Source of the DNA: Ectobius pallidus
Taxonomy: Eukaryota; Arthropoda; Insecta; Blattodea; Ectobiidae
Assembly: GCA_964059195.1 (NCBI GenBank)
Contig: CAXKWD010000009.1
Coordinates: 87,083,432 to 87,147,431 of the forward strand
DNA length: 64,000 bases
Direction: 5' to 3'
The notes under the pieces: model-generated
What the model was told of the DNA's origin: nothing
The model's database searches: none
What the model saw: only the letters and a program-made list of their open reading frames with translations
Program-made: the position numbers and the translations under genes
In this document: positions 48,701-56,384 of the stretch, piece after piece
Numbering within the stretch: the first letter of the stretch is position 1
Layout: each line of letters begins with the position of its first letter

Positions 48701-51700
48701 GTTGACAGGTCTTTAAATACTTCACCAGTTACTTGCATTAGAACCAAAACCCTGATTTTATGTGTTTTTTATTTTTGTTTGTTGGGAGGTATAGAATTTT
48801 TTACCTTATAAAATAAGACAACGCAAGGCAAGCTTTACTGTTACATATAATCATAAGTTACATTAAGATATCAGTAAGCAGTGATTAATGTGTCACCTAT
48901 CTGACTTGTTGGAAGTGAATAAAATTTTTTAAAAAATGTACAGCATATAAGTTATTTGGAAATTGAAACTATTTTAAAGTGCACTGATTAAAAGGGCAAT
49001 TTTGATTCGGTACAAGATATTTTGTGTCAACGAGCTTTTGATTACCTCCTAGGCAAGTTTTAGAGAATACAGGATTGTAGGCAATTCATCCGGTTGGAAT
49101 TGCATTGTTATCTACTACATTCTTCTTGACACAATAATGATTTTATACAAGTACATAATTATATTATTTAAAAAATATTATATAATTGTTGCAATTTATT
49201 CCTGGAATAGTCTTTATAAATTCCATTCAAGGTTACGAGGGTCATCAGATAAATTTGTAACCTCTTGTGGGATTACCTATGATAACGTTTCTTTCCTTTT
49301 TTCCCTAATCTTTTCTTTAGGTAGGACTGTAAAACTGTATTCCAATGAATATTTCAGGGTTGAATTTAATACTTCTTCTACTGTAGGTACATTCACAGAA
49401 AGTAAACAGTGTTCACATAAATCTTAAAATACAATATTTTCCTATAATTTACATAAAAAAGGAATCCTTTGAAGGATCCTTTAAAATATGTACCAAGAGG
49501 TACCTTTAACTACTTATATAAAGGAATGTGTTACGTAACTATGTTAGTGATACCACTTCCCTTAAATGCTTCAGTAATATAAGAGTTCTCAAGGACTACA
49601 ATGGAGGAACGTGGGAAGGTGACAAACAATGCAAAACAACAAGTTATTCTACTCACCCGTCACTGTCCAGGACTCGCTTCCTCTCTAACTTCGTCACACT
49701 TTTTGTTCTCTTTAGAGGATTTGAACGAAATGATCTCTTGGAGAAGAAATTCTGAAAATAAAACATGTTTAAAAATTTTGGGATGCTACATTTACAATTT
49801 AAAAAAATTCAGGATACAGAGTCATAATAAATAAGAATAACAATAACTTGACTAATGAAAATAAACTTGATTGTTGTGAGGAAGACTATGAGAAGAGCCT
49901 GATGTGTGTGTACTCTTTATTTTTTTCAAGAACAATTTATGCAAGAAAATAACTGTAGTATTTTTCAATTCTGTTCATTTTTTTTAACAACTCCAAGTCT
50001 CCTAAGACAAATTACTGTTCAATCAATCAACATCTTTTTTATTTATTTATTTATTCATTCATTCAGCAAAGAGAGACTTATGAACAGCAATGGTATCCAC
50101 TAGGGTCCAGAATGCACAACAGGAATCAGATATAAAATGAATTCATAAGATATTATCCAAAAACAAGTAATTCCACACCACTAAATGTAATTAAATTAAT
50201 ACAGTACATACTGGTTTCCAGTCTATTCCCTAAAGTGCCTTGTAGTTCAACTACCCCATTTAGCAAGATTTTATCCATAGACCTTTTGAATTATTATTTG
50301 AATTATCTGTTCAGTAGGTACAGAGATGATGCATTTAAGCTCCAGTACTACTAAGGCATATTACGGTATATGATCGGTTGAAGTGGTGCAGAGGAAGCGT
50401 GCTCGTTTCTGGATCCAAAGGTAACAGGTTCTATGGGTTTTGCATTCTAATGGTTTTTTAAGACATAAAAATTTAGGATATGAAGTCCTCCAGGAAGGAT
50501 ATAAATATATTAAATTTACAGCACATTAATGAATTTAAAGCCTAAATTAGAGCTTCTGGCCGAAATTCCCCATCCTTTCACATCCTAGTATTACCTTCGT
50601 TTCCTCTAATTGGTCACTAAGGTGATGGTCCATCACTCTGATCTTTATAGGAAAGCAAGCATGGCTGAATCAGTATTTGGCAACGAAACAACTCAGAGGC
50701 CCTATACACCCATCCACTGAGGGGACAGGATGCCATCCATCCACATATAAATGGTGATCGAGAAAATTCATTTTGCCCTTAGATATGCTAAATATCGAAC
50801 CCATATAGGATGTAGAAGTGGTAAACTTACTCTGTTTGAGTGAGATTCCATAGATGTGTTTGTCACTATTAAAAATTAAACCTTCTTATTTATATTACGT
50901 TAATGGCACATTCTCTGTATTGTTATCTGTACCTATTAACTCTTAATGTGAGCTCTATCCAGTAGATGCTTTACTGATGTTTTAAAATCTAAATTAACTT
51001 TAAAAATATGAGTTTGAAGGGTCATACCAAATAAGAGAAAATTTTCAATTAGGAGATTAAACCTGATAAGGAGACTGAACAAAGCAGCATGTTCACATGC
51101 CAGCACACACATCAAGGTCTCCAGCTTCTTGAAATGGGAATCCCCAATTTATCTGGGTACGACATTACGACCATTAGGACAGAAACTTCAGATACCAGTA
51201 ACATGTTGTTTACCTTACACTATGTCTTGCAGTGAATTTTATCACCAATTAGCTTCGTAATTTAAAATCTTCTGAGACCAAATTTGTTGAACAAATTGCA
51301 TTGCATTATTTTAGGTGATACGTAACTTCTACATTAATTTTATTTGTATCTGTTAATTATTGCTCCCAGATATTTGAATTTCTCCACTTGTTGGAATGCA
51401 TTTTCTGCTATTCTAATATTTTGTAGCGTATTATTATAACATTTCACGACCATATACTTTGTTCTTTCTGTATTAATTTCTACTTCAACATTCCTGCAGG
51501 CATCGAAAAGGGTTTTTGCATTTCTCCTGATTGTGTTTATATCATGGCCCAACAGACAAACATCATCTGCAGAGGCTAAAATCGTTTGACTGTCATTTAA
51601 TTTTAGGCCTACTTTGTTTTCCTGAACTTCCCTAAGGGCCGGTAAGTACAATTATGTCTTTATTATGTTGTTTACTTTGTTAGAAAATCTCAAAATGGAC

Positions 51701-52039
51701 ATGTTTTTTCTTCACATGGAATTATCTAGCAGAATACCACTTGTGTTGAGTTTTACTTCAGTAACTTAATTTTGCTTTTGGACTCATGTTTCTTGTAATA
51801 CAAGATCAAATATCTCAAAGTAATTATCATGATGAGAAACATTCGTTAAGCTCAAAATTTATGTTTCAAATTGTGAGGTTACTAGTACTGTAGCTTAATA
51901 GCACAAGAGAATGAACAAATACTGTATGAGTCTGGTAAACTTACCACTATCCTGGATGGTGTGAGTTCCAGGGCGCGGGTCCCCAGCACAGGAGTGGCTG
52001 GAGCACTGCCTCTCCTGCAAGCCTTCTCATAGGATGTAT
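23515..52039 (-). CDS. raskol: Ras GTPase-activating protein, SynGAP/DAB2IP/raskol family (14 exons, N-terminus missing)
   Basis: Fourteen minus-strand exons join with GT-AG borders and matching phases into one frame of 1151 residues plus stop. Numbering starts at the first complete codon. Residues 1-62 are a basic segment ([30 protein letters not shown]). About 63-150 is the PH domain, ending ERDKWVHR. About 152-270 is C2 ([13 protein letters not shown]). About 300-560 is the RasGAP domain, with arginine finger R352 in [16 protein letters not shown] and the FLRFLCPA signature around R464. About 640-960 is a serine-, asparagine- and glutamine-rich linker with the family motif [17 protein letters not shown]. 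About 1004-1151 is coiled coil. Known family role: at the membrane it accelerates GTP hydrolysis by Ras or Rap. All key catalytic residues are present, so the protein should be active. No exon supplying the initiator methionine was recognised upstream of 52039. Gene name is by family similarity. Confidence 0.93.
23984..25215 (-). mobile_element. LINE 3' half with RNase H (I/LOA-like), decayed, in RasGAP intron 13
   Basis: Reading the minus strand, pieces of one LINE ORF2 appear in the right order: [17 protein letters not shown] (RT end), [13 protein letters not shown] (first RNase H aspartate), [14 protein letters not shown], and a C-terminal [14 protein letters not shown] with stop near 24006. 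A CAACAA-type 3' tail follows. Stops and frameshifts are frequent, so it is inactive. It abuts a second related copy on its 5' side. Confidence 0.8.
25216..26290 (-). mobile_element. Second, related LINE copy with internal deletion
   Basis: Pieces in order are [14 protein letters not shown] (RT catalytic box, TDD variant), [19 protein letters not shown], RNase H ([17 protein letters not shown] and [20 protein letters not shown]), then [20 protein letters not shown]. The last motif repeats the one at about 24200 in the neighbouring copy, so two elements of the same family lie in tandem. The first part of RNase H (IYTDGS) is missing, showing a deletion near 25850. Confidence 0.8.
26758..26966 (-). 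CDS. raskol: RasGAP exon 13, coiled coil
   Basis: 209 bp between CTTTCAG| and CAAG|GTAAGT. It starts with a heptad-rich helix, [20 protein letters not shown] and on to AEQQRERE. An acidic linker ([16 protein letters not shown]) and NMKNIIAR follow, the latter matching the conserved C-terminal helix of the family. Confidence 0.92.
27395..27754. mobile_element. Retrotransposed insert bounded by a 24-bp duplication
   Basis: A perfect 24-bp direct repeat beginning TATAATTGGATTTAGTG flanks the segment (27371-27394 and 27755-27778). Between them lie 360 bp ending in AATAAAGATGCACCTTACC. It looks like the 3' UTR of a LINE and has no coding sequence. Such a long duplication indicates target-primed reverse transcription. 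Confidence 0.75.
27860..28407. mobile_element. hAT MITE, intron 12 of the RasGAP gene
   Basis: The termini are CAGGGCCCGGATTCTGATGA and its near-complement. A perfect 8-bp target duplication, TTGATGAT, flanks it (27852-27859 and 28408-28415). The interior is AT-rich with many GTCATTTT repeats and no coding capacity. It is related to the element at 40884. Confidence 0.9.
28876..29015 (-). CDS. raskol: RasGAP exon 12
   Basis: 140 bp between CTTTGCAG| and ACAG|GTAATT. It encodes [20 protein letters not shown] then [16 protein letters not shown], a serine/aspartate-rich segment with a basic patch just before the coiled coil. Confidence 0.88.
29700..29850 (+). repeat. tRNA-derived SINE-like fragment, family E
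   Basis: A tRNA-like head with B-box (TGGGTTCAATCCCACCCC) and a weak A-box (GGTCAGTTGGCTG) lies in intron 11. Its tail could not be matched to another copy in this window. Confidence 0.45.
30157..31097 (-). CDS. raskol: RasGAP exon 11, large low-complexity linker exon
   Basis: 941 bp between TTGTTGTAG| and CCAG|GTCAGT, open throughout (313 whole codons). It holds runs of glutamine and asparagine (QQQQQ, NNNNN, NNNNNN) and many SP sites. It also holds the conserved family block [20 protein letters not shown] and [11 protein letters not shown], which corresponds to the region before the coiled coil in SynGAP and DAB2IP. It is likely disordered and phosphorylated (inference). Confidence 0.92.
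31526..32839 (+). mobile_element. 5' LTR of an LTR retrotransposon or endogenous retrovirus, RasGAP intron 10
   Basis: The right border is placed by the primer-binding site that starts three bases later. The sequence ends ...TTAACA, a usual LTR end, and TGTTTCACGG at 31526 is the best left end. The left border is uncertain because no second LTR is in the window. It is opposite in orientation to the host gene and contains three tandem promoter-like units. Confidence 0.65.
32148..32560 (+). repeat. 157-bp tandem repeat (2.6 units) inside the LTR, each with a TATA box
   Basis: The segment ATCCGCGCTATAAAAATAAG recurs with its CTATA at 32196, 32353 and (as CTATATAAG) 32510, giving an exact period of 157 bp. 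The unit start TCTTGCATCAC recurs at 32148 and 32305. The third unit is partial and more diverged. Confidence 0.85.
32843..32856 (+). promoter_or_regulatory. Retroelement primer-binding site
   Basis: TGGCGCCCGTGGAC immediately follows the LTR. TGGCGCCC is the complement of a tRNA 3' end (GGGCGCCA), as in many retroelements. The exact tRNA is not determined. Confidence 0.7.
33094..33423 (+). CDS. Short ORF of the LTR element, unknown, signal-peptide-like start
   Basis: This 109-codon frame lies downstream of the primer-binding site. It has a strong hydrophobic segment near residues 17-30 preceded by basic residues, which looks like a signal peptide or membrane anchor. No gag, protease or reverse transcriptase motif is seen, and the element stops here, replaced by a LINE scrap. 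A remnant of an env leader or a chance frame are both possible. Confidence 0.35.
   Translation: MQRDLFIMQGVKRVVCGPVGVLILFILLGPIHARLSHGPGQRTYLVYTAKSCKDGKVSSWHFKMGTYQLREGTLKENISPLGTLVGRQPTLQKSTVAKSEEEIASLTSL
33440..33645 (+). mobile_element. LINE C-terminal remnant
   Basis: The plus strand reads [19 protein letters not shown] and, shifted, pieces resembling the W-R-K...AKA ending of RTE/Jockey-like ORF2 proteins. It is frameshifted and short. Confidence 0.55.
33697..33778. repeat. (TA)21(GA)20 compound microsatellite
   Basis: 42 bp of TA are followed directly by 40 bp of GA in RasGAP intron 10. Length is likely polymorphic. The overlapping open frames on both strands are artefacts of this repeat. 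Confidence 0.97.
34174..34493 (-). CDS. raskol: RasGAP exon 10, end of GAP domain
   Basis: 320 bp between TATGTGCAG| and TTCAG|GTATTT. It contains [20 protein letters not shown], the last conserved block of this subfamily's GAP region. A proline- and glutamine-rich linker ([12 protein letters not shown]) follows. Confidence 0.92.
35467..36387. mobile_element. hAT non-autonomous element with perfect target duplication, RasGAP intron 9
   Basis: Terminal inverted repeats CAGGGCCGTCGCGT are bounded by a perfect 8-bp duplication, GCCATAAG (35459-35466 and 36388-36395). The ends are GC-rich with a long G run (near 36325). A subterminal region at 36105-36255 is dense in GCGACGC motifs, typical of transposase-binding repeats. 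A minus-strand open frame at about 35580-35772 is not recognisable as transposase. Confidence 0.93.
37367..37533 (-). CDS. raskol: RasGAP exon 9
   Basis: 167 bp between TGTAACAG| and TTCA|GTAAGT. It encodes [39 protein letters not shown] and [10 protein letters not shown], the C-terminal helices of the GAP domain. Confidence 0.94.
37968..39095 (-). mobile_element. LINE, 5'-truncated, with long intact RT C-terminal frame, RasGAP intron 8
   Basis: An uninterrupted minus-strand frame of 267 codons (38269-39072) contains [50 protein letters not shown] and [10 protein letters not shown]. This is the RT palm end, thumb and C-terminus of a Jockey/CR1-type element. It ends with AATAAA and a 3' tail of ATCTT pentamers (37969-37992). 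The intact frame suggests a fairly recent insertion. The catalytic box and everything upstream are lost. Confidence 0.88.
39363..39511 (-). CDS. raskol: RasGAP exon 8, FLR motif
   Basis: 149 bp between TTTTGCAG| and CATG|GTAAGT. It contains [20 protein letters not shown], the RasGAP signature whose arginine (R464) stabilises the finger loop. It is preceded by [10 protein letters not shown]. Confidence 0.95.
40441..40699 (-). CDS. raskol: RasGAP exon 7, arginine finger
   Basis: 259 bp between CTTCCAG| and CAGT|GTAAGT. It carries [17 protein letters not shown]. The arginine in FRG (R352) aligns with the catalytic arginine finger that GAPs insert into the Ras active site. [13 protein letters not shown] follows. 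Confidence 0.95.
40884..41350. mobile_element. hAT MITE, RasGAP intron 6
   Basis: The termini are TAGGGGGCGGATTTCTATGA and its complement, with a perfect 8-bp target duplication ATAATGAT (40876-40883 and 41351-41358). The inner ends (GGATT..ATGACA.GTCAT) and repeated GTCATATTTT units resemble the MITE at 27860, so both belong to one superfamily. Confidence 0.9.
41711..42043 (-). CDS. raskol: RasGAP exon 6, C2 end and GAP domain start
   Basis: 333 bp between ATTCCAG| and ATTG|GTATGT. It completes C2 ([11 protein letters not shown]) and enters the all-helical GAP domain with [34 protein letters not shown] and [13 protein letters not shown]. The frame is fully open and splices in phase on both sides. 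Confidence 0.94.
42440..42985 (-). repeat. Unclassified dispersed repeat, copy 2
   Basis: It is the reverse complement of 19938-20419 along most of its length. Shared landmarks are ACAAAATCCGTTACA, GTGGACTGTTCATTCAT, ATACAACATAATTTGTTTGG and TTTTATCTGATAAAA. It keeps a TATCGATA at 42951-42958. The ends are eroded. Confidence 0.65.
43076..43155 (-). repeat. tRNA-derived SINE head, family F
   Basis: On the minus strand an A-box (TAGTGTAGTGGTCAATAACG) and B-box-like (CCCAAGTTCAGATCCACC) are correctly spaced. It resembles the head at 63680-63835. Confidence 0.5.
43496..43680 (-). CDS. raskol: RasGAP exon 5, C2 domain
   Basis: 185 bp between TGTGCAG| and ATTG|GTGAGT. It encodes [20 protein letters not shown] and then [14 protein letters not shown], typical C2 strands of SynGAP-type proteins. 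It ends in a lysine- and arginine-rich stretch ([12 protein letters not shown]). Confidence 0.93.
44333..44649 (-). repeat. SINE, family B, near-complete copy
   Basis: The tRNA-like head is at the right side (minus strand; B-box GGTTCAATCCCCGGTACC). The body contains CCGACGCAGCGG and ends with CACGGAGTTTAG at the left. The flanking duplication is TTTTCAGACCATA against TTTTCACACCATA (44320-44332, 44650-44662; 12 of 13). It lies in RasGAP intron 4. Confidence 0.88.
45390..45491 (-). CDS. raskol: RasGAP exon 4, start of the C2 domain
   Basis: 102 bp between TTTGCAG| and AAAG|GTAATT. It encodes [20 protein letters not shown] then [13 protein letters not shown], the first strand of C2. Length is a multiple of three with the same phase on both sides, so skipping it would keep the frame. 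Same-direction SINEs lie on both sides of it. Confidence 0.9.
45553..45865 (-). repeat. SINE, family B, complete younger copy
   Basis: It has the same structure as 44333-44649 with a better preserved head (A-box TTGTGGTTAGCGTCGC, B-box GGGTTCGATTCCCGG). The perfect 11-bp target duplication GGTTCTTAAAA lies at 45542-45552 and 45866-45876. It sits in RasGAP intron 3, so exon 4 lies between the two same-direction copies. Confidence 0.92.
46827..47051 (-). CDS. raskol: RasGAP exon 3, PH domain
   Basis: 225 bp between TTTTTACAG| and ATAG|GTCAGT. It contains [10 protein letters not shown], then the PH domain core with [20 protein letters not shown] and the closing tryptophan helix ADERDKWVH. The split glycine codon at its start matches exon 2. 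Confidence 0.92.
48830..49270 (-). repeat. Unclassified dispersed repeat, old copy 3
   Basis: Weak but ordered similarity to copy 2: CTGGAATAGTCTTTATAAAT followed by TCAAGGTTACGAG and ATCAGATAAATTTG, plus a GATTCGGT block about 200 bp away. It lies in RasGAP intron 2. Confidence 0.45.
49657..49751 (-). CDS. raskol: RasGAP exon 2
   Basis: 95 bp between TTTTCAG| and CGG|GTGAGT, starting in phase 0. It encodes [19 protein letters not shown] then TKLERKR, a strongly basic segment before the PH domain that probably contacts acidic membrane lipids. Confidence 0.9.
50375..50830 (+). repeat. SINE-like element with tRNA-like head
   Basis: A head-like segment (GTGGTGCAGAGGAAGC ... GTAACAGGTTCTATGG) is followed by a long body with CTCAGAGGCCCTATACACCC. 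No second copy is in the window, so the family assignment is tentative. Confidence 0.35.
51340..51660 (-). mobile_element. LINE reverse transcriptase fragment (RTE/BovB-like), RasGAP intron 1
   Basis: A minus-strand frame contains [20 protein letters not shown] (RT catalytic box with SADD for YADD), [15 protein letters not shown] and [12 protein letters not shown]. This is the block order of an RTE-type RT palm. Both flanking halves of the protein are missing. Confidence 0.85.
51945..52039 (-). CDS. raskol: RasGAP exon 1 of those found
   Basis: The acceptor TTTGTTTCAG| and donor GTG|GTAAGT enclose 95 bp. It begins two bases into a codon and encodes [19 protein letters not shown]... ending TPSRIV. 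The RRGSAPATP motif is characteristic of the insect raskol N-terminal region. It contains no in-frame methionine, so at least one coding exon must lie upstream. Confidence 0.85.
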
Positions 52040-53164
52040 CTGAAACAAAAGAAATCACATTCATTATTACTCTTCTTACCTGTGCTATAGGCTACTGCTC
52101 TTAACCGATATACATATTTGTCCATACACCAAAAACCGGTTACCTTTAAAATCCAAAGAGTATCCTATAAGTATAGGCCTACTCGATATATCATCTTAAT
52201 AAATGGGTTATAGAAACACCATACAAATATTTAGACTAACAAAGATATTACTAAGTTCTAATAAGTAAGCAATTTAAAAAAGTTTAACACACTATCCATA
52301 CTGAACACAATCCTTATTTTCATGAATTTTTTTATATAGCAATATAGCAAAGTTTCCATTGGAATGCATAGATGCATTGTCAGTACCTCTGAGGACCAAT
52401 GACGTGTGCATTTGGCACATTGAAATTAATCAGAACTGAATACAATCTCAATTCAATACAATCCCTTCTTTATGGTGTATTGGCACTGAGACTCAAAGCA
52501 ATCTGAATGCCCATTTTCATGAGGAATTCAATATGGTAAGCATATTCAAAACAATTAGAATTCTCTAAGAAATCAGTACATATATTTACCATAGGCCTAT
52601 AACAGGCACAGAAATTGTATTGGCAACAGTAGCATACAAACACACATTTAAATAGACCTAAGTAGTGCAGAATGCTGAGCAGTCATTACCTGTTGTTCCA
52701 AATTGTGGTAATTAGCTACTTCAGCATGAACTAGTTTTACTGAAGAGTAGATTTTTTTTTTCACATGAAGCTATGCAAACAAATTTTTGCATTTGTTTAA
52801 TTCTTTTGTAAAAAAAACGAGTTGTGTACTTCCTTAATTTATTAAGTGCTGATACTTATATCTGAAACATTTTTTCCATGTAAATTATCTAATGGATAGT
52901 TATAAACTACCAATCTCGTCAACAAACTAGGATATTTTAGTTTTGCCTAGGGAACAATGTAGCTCTGAATAGGCTAAGGCTTTGACAACTGAACGCGCAT
53001 TCCCACAAGACGGTCGCTTAATCTATGTCACAATATGAAATGTAGATAAAGTAATTGAGTGTTGCACAATAAATTTATTTTTCCTCTTACCGTTTAAGGG
53101 GCTAGATTTGAGGAAGTTCATAGGCCTACACAGTCAACATTCATTGAGTGAACACAAATCAAAT

Positions 53165-53290
53165 TTACGGTGCCAAAAATATCGAAAGAAAATTATCGAT
53201 ATGTAAATATCGCAACCCTGAAATAATTAATATCAAAAGAAGTTATCGATATTTACTGCTAGCCTATCGGTAATATCGAAGCGTCTGTAG
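53165..53290. promoter_or_regulatory. Cluster of TATCGATA (DRE-like) sites
   Basis: Two perfect TATCGATA octamers lie exactly 50 bp apart (53194-53201 and 53244-53251). Further partial ATATCG or TATCGG sites occur near 53179, 53206, 53264 and 53272. In Drosophila this octamer is the DRE bound by DREF and overlaps BEAF-32 CGATA sites in housekeeping promoters and boundaries. The role here is inferred. Confidence 0.5.
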
Positions 53291-53400
53291 GCGCGGTAAA
53301 TTATTCGTAGTGATTAGTGAATTTTAACAAGAAAGAAGAAAATACAGTGCTCAAGGCGATGAGGGCTGGCTGACTTCGTTCAGGAACAAGATACACTAAG
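53291..53400 (+). other. Candidate first exon on the plus strand beside the DRE cluster
   Basis: A GC-richer stretch with short open frames only ends at a consensus donor (ACTAAG|GTAAGC at 53400/53401), directly downstream of the TATCGATA cluster. No matching downstream exon was found in the next 10 kb. It may begin a gene to the right of the window or a non-coding RNA. Confidence 0.3.
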
Positions 53401-55169
53401 GTAAGCCTATGTTGTAATGCTTAATTTTACTACTCCATATACCTGCTTACAGAATTTAATAAAAACACATCCTCGAGACCTTGAACATTTTCTTGATTTA
53501 CGCCTTGATTTTAATAGGCTACCACAAGCCGCGACTACCTAGAGTTTAATAGACCTACGAAGCAATGATCCAGCAATTCACAAAGGAAAATAGTTAAGTA
53601 TGTCCTTTTATCTGCAGCTGCTCAATCATGTTTGAGCCTGTATATTCCTGGGCTCATATAGGGCACAAGCGAAGGCTAGGGGTGCGAAATGGCGGTTTTT
53701 CTAACGGCTTGGATGGAAATGTTAGCACTTTCTCCAAAGCAGGTGTTCTGTTAAATAAAATCTCGTCCGCACTACTATGAATTTAGTCAGTCGTTGTTCC
53801 TCTAATAATTCAGTAAAAATGTTTCATTATAGCCTATTTATAGCATTCGTACCTTTGGAACAGGATCCAAAACACAAAATAAATGGAGGCCTACGCTAAA
53901 GCCTATTTTCACAGTGAAACGCATGAAGTAGGCACCATTACTTGGTGAGTGATCGCATGCAAATACTGTAAATATACAGAGAACTTAATACCTCCAACAC
54001 AATAAAATATTATAATCATCGGAGTTATCAAGAGAGGAAGTGCTGTATCACAGGTAATTAAGTTTTTAGGGGAATGATCATGGGATAATCAAAGCAACAG
54101 AAATATGTACGATAATTACAAATATTTTTAGAGTGGTACCGGTATTTTATATTATAGTACAATCAAATACAATATCCCCTTGATATGCGGGTGAAAATCA
54201 TCGCGAAACACCTCCGTTTCCGCACTTAATTGAATATAGCCTATGTAAAATTCATGAATAGCTGAACACCAAACCCACTGTTACATTATTAAAACTCATT
54301 ATGATGACCACATTACTCATCTGTCATATTTGTAATCGGTATAGGGATGAACCATATCATTTATAAAGCATATTGTCGAAAATGCTGAAATACAGTGAAT
54401 AAAAATAGGAAATATTCTGAGTTTATTTTCGCCTTGTTCGATAACAGCAAACTGATACCTAGAAAAAGAAATGTAACGGGTCCGTAATATCCTGTGGTTG
54501 TTCTCGATGCTCTTGTGGTAATGCGTTGGACACATATATAAACTTATATGTAGTTTATAAACTTGTTTTTTTCTCTATTTATGTCTTTATCTGAATGCAT
54601 TAAAAGGAGTTCTTATAGCCTACTTTTTGCACGATAATCTGTCAGTAAATTACTGTATTTGAAGATTCTGTTAGACACGGCAAAACAACTTTGTTTACTC
54701 TAGCTGTAGGCTTACATAAATTGCAAACTCAATTCTGTTGAAGCGTTTAATTTCCATAAAGCATAACGCTGAACGATAAGATTGTTTTACTTTATTTAGC
54801 AAAATTATAGCTTAATGATTTGAAATATTTATTTATTTAATAGATTTTAAATGATCTTCACTTTTATCTCAGCTCTTTCTGGTTACTTCCCAAGGGCTTT
54901 GAACATTTGCACACCATCTTCGCGAATTTCAAATAAGTTAGTTGTCTGGATTTTTAAAAATATACTTATTTTGTTCATTCAATTAAATTTAACTTGGTTC
55001 AGAAGTTGATAAAATATCCAAACTTAGGCCTACATTTAGCTCTAGAAGTTTTGCCTTGTTTGCAAATATTGTTATTTAATGTTCGCTTTTAAACTGGATT
55101 CTTGTGGTAATTACTTCTTAAATATGTACAAATAAAATACAAGTACACTGCTTCTACTGTACACCTTAC

Positions 55170-55480
55170 CTCAGATTTTATGAACAACACAGGTTATTTT
55201 CCACGCCGCACCACTCTCGAATCACAGGAACTGATGGGAACTTTAATACACTCACACACGCATTTTCTACGCATTCACTGATTCTAATGATCTTGAACGG
55301 ATATAAAAAATCAATCCACAATCAAAGTTTGAATAATTAGAATTGACTACAGTATTACACGCTTAACTGGTATAAGAAATCTCTTCACAGTTCTCCCCTC
55401 GGCGTTTCTTCTCATGCTCACAAACGAACTATGCACTCATACGAAACACAGTGCAGGGGGCTTTGACAAACGTGACAGTA
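55170..55480 (-). other. raskol: Candidate 5' UTR exon of the RasGAP gene
   Basis: On the minus strand a locally GC-richer region with CT-rich upstream sequence (55480-55520) ends at a strong donor (TCTGAG|GTAAGG). If spliced directly to 51945-52039, the joined codon would be preceded by an in-frame stop. It can therefore only be non-coding, and another exon with the start codon would be needed. Confidence 0.3.
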
Positions 55481-56124
55481 GTGACAGGCAGACTCGAAGG
55501 AGGGAGAGAGCTGCTACTAGCCTAGCCTGACCTGGAAGCAGTCTCAAGACTTGACACACATCTCAAACTCTCACAAACCAGCTCTATACCTGTTTAACTA
55601 GTATAATAATATAAAACTACTGTGGGAGATAGCACTCCGTCATTAGTTTCGTCTCTCAACACAGACCTTGGATCCCCTATCTTCCCCTCATGCCCCTATC
55701 TTGAAGACATGCATACATTTTATATTTATCGCCCGATTCTTTTTTTAACAAACCTGTTTCATTATTATTAAACAAACCGCTTGGAGGATTACCAAGTGGA
55801 TGAGCGATGGTAAATACCATTTTCTCTCTCTTCAACTTTTGCCCACACCGAAAGTAAATAAAACAAGAAGATGCCAAGATGCCAGAAGCTACGTGTTGTT
55901 GAAGTAGGTGTCAAGAATATCGAAGGGGGAAAGTGACCAAGTGAGAGAAGTTGCATTTTATTTACCTGTACTATAGAGTTGTGTATATTTGAATGCAAAA
56001 AAAGCAATTTCTATTTTTCATTCTCTTTTTAAGGCATACAAGAAGTTACTACCACAACTTTGAATTTAAAAAATGATGATTTTTCTATATAATTAATTCA
56101 TTGTGAACTGCTAACTCGAACCCT

Positions 56125-56270
56125 AGATATTAGCGTTGTTGATTACACATCCGCAGGTCTGGTTTCGATCCCTGGTATCTGCTCGAATTTTTCCAAAGTA
56201 AGGAGGTTTGAAACTGAGATAATTCCGGTTAATAAAACCAACAAGAAGATAGCAGGAGTTAACATGTTAA
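56125..56270 (+). repeat. SINE, family B, old fragment
   Basis: The head remnant TTAGCGTTGTTGATTACACATCCGCAGGTCTGGTTTCGATCCCTGG aligns with the head of 45553-45865, followed by a body trace (AGTAAGGAGGTTTG). Heavily diverged. Confidence 0.6.
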
Positions 56271-56309
56271 CCTAACGTTTTCTCCCCGCTCCATTATGAC
56301 AACCTATTT

Positions 56310-56384
56310 ACATTCATTATTTTCATTTTGGGCGCCCTAGGACCTCCCCCCCCCCCCCACGCATCGCCTTCAGTTACGCCACTG
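56310..56384 (-). mobile_element. Orphan DNA transposon end (hAT-like)
   Basis: On the minus strand it begins CAGTGGCGTAACTGAAGGCG and continues through a G run to GGGCGCCC. CAGTGGCGTAAC is a frequent hAT terminus. No partner end was found nearby. Confidence 0.5.
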
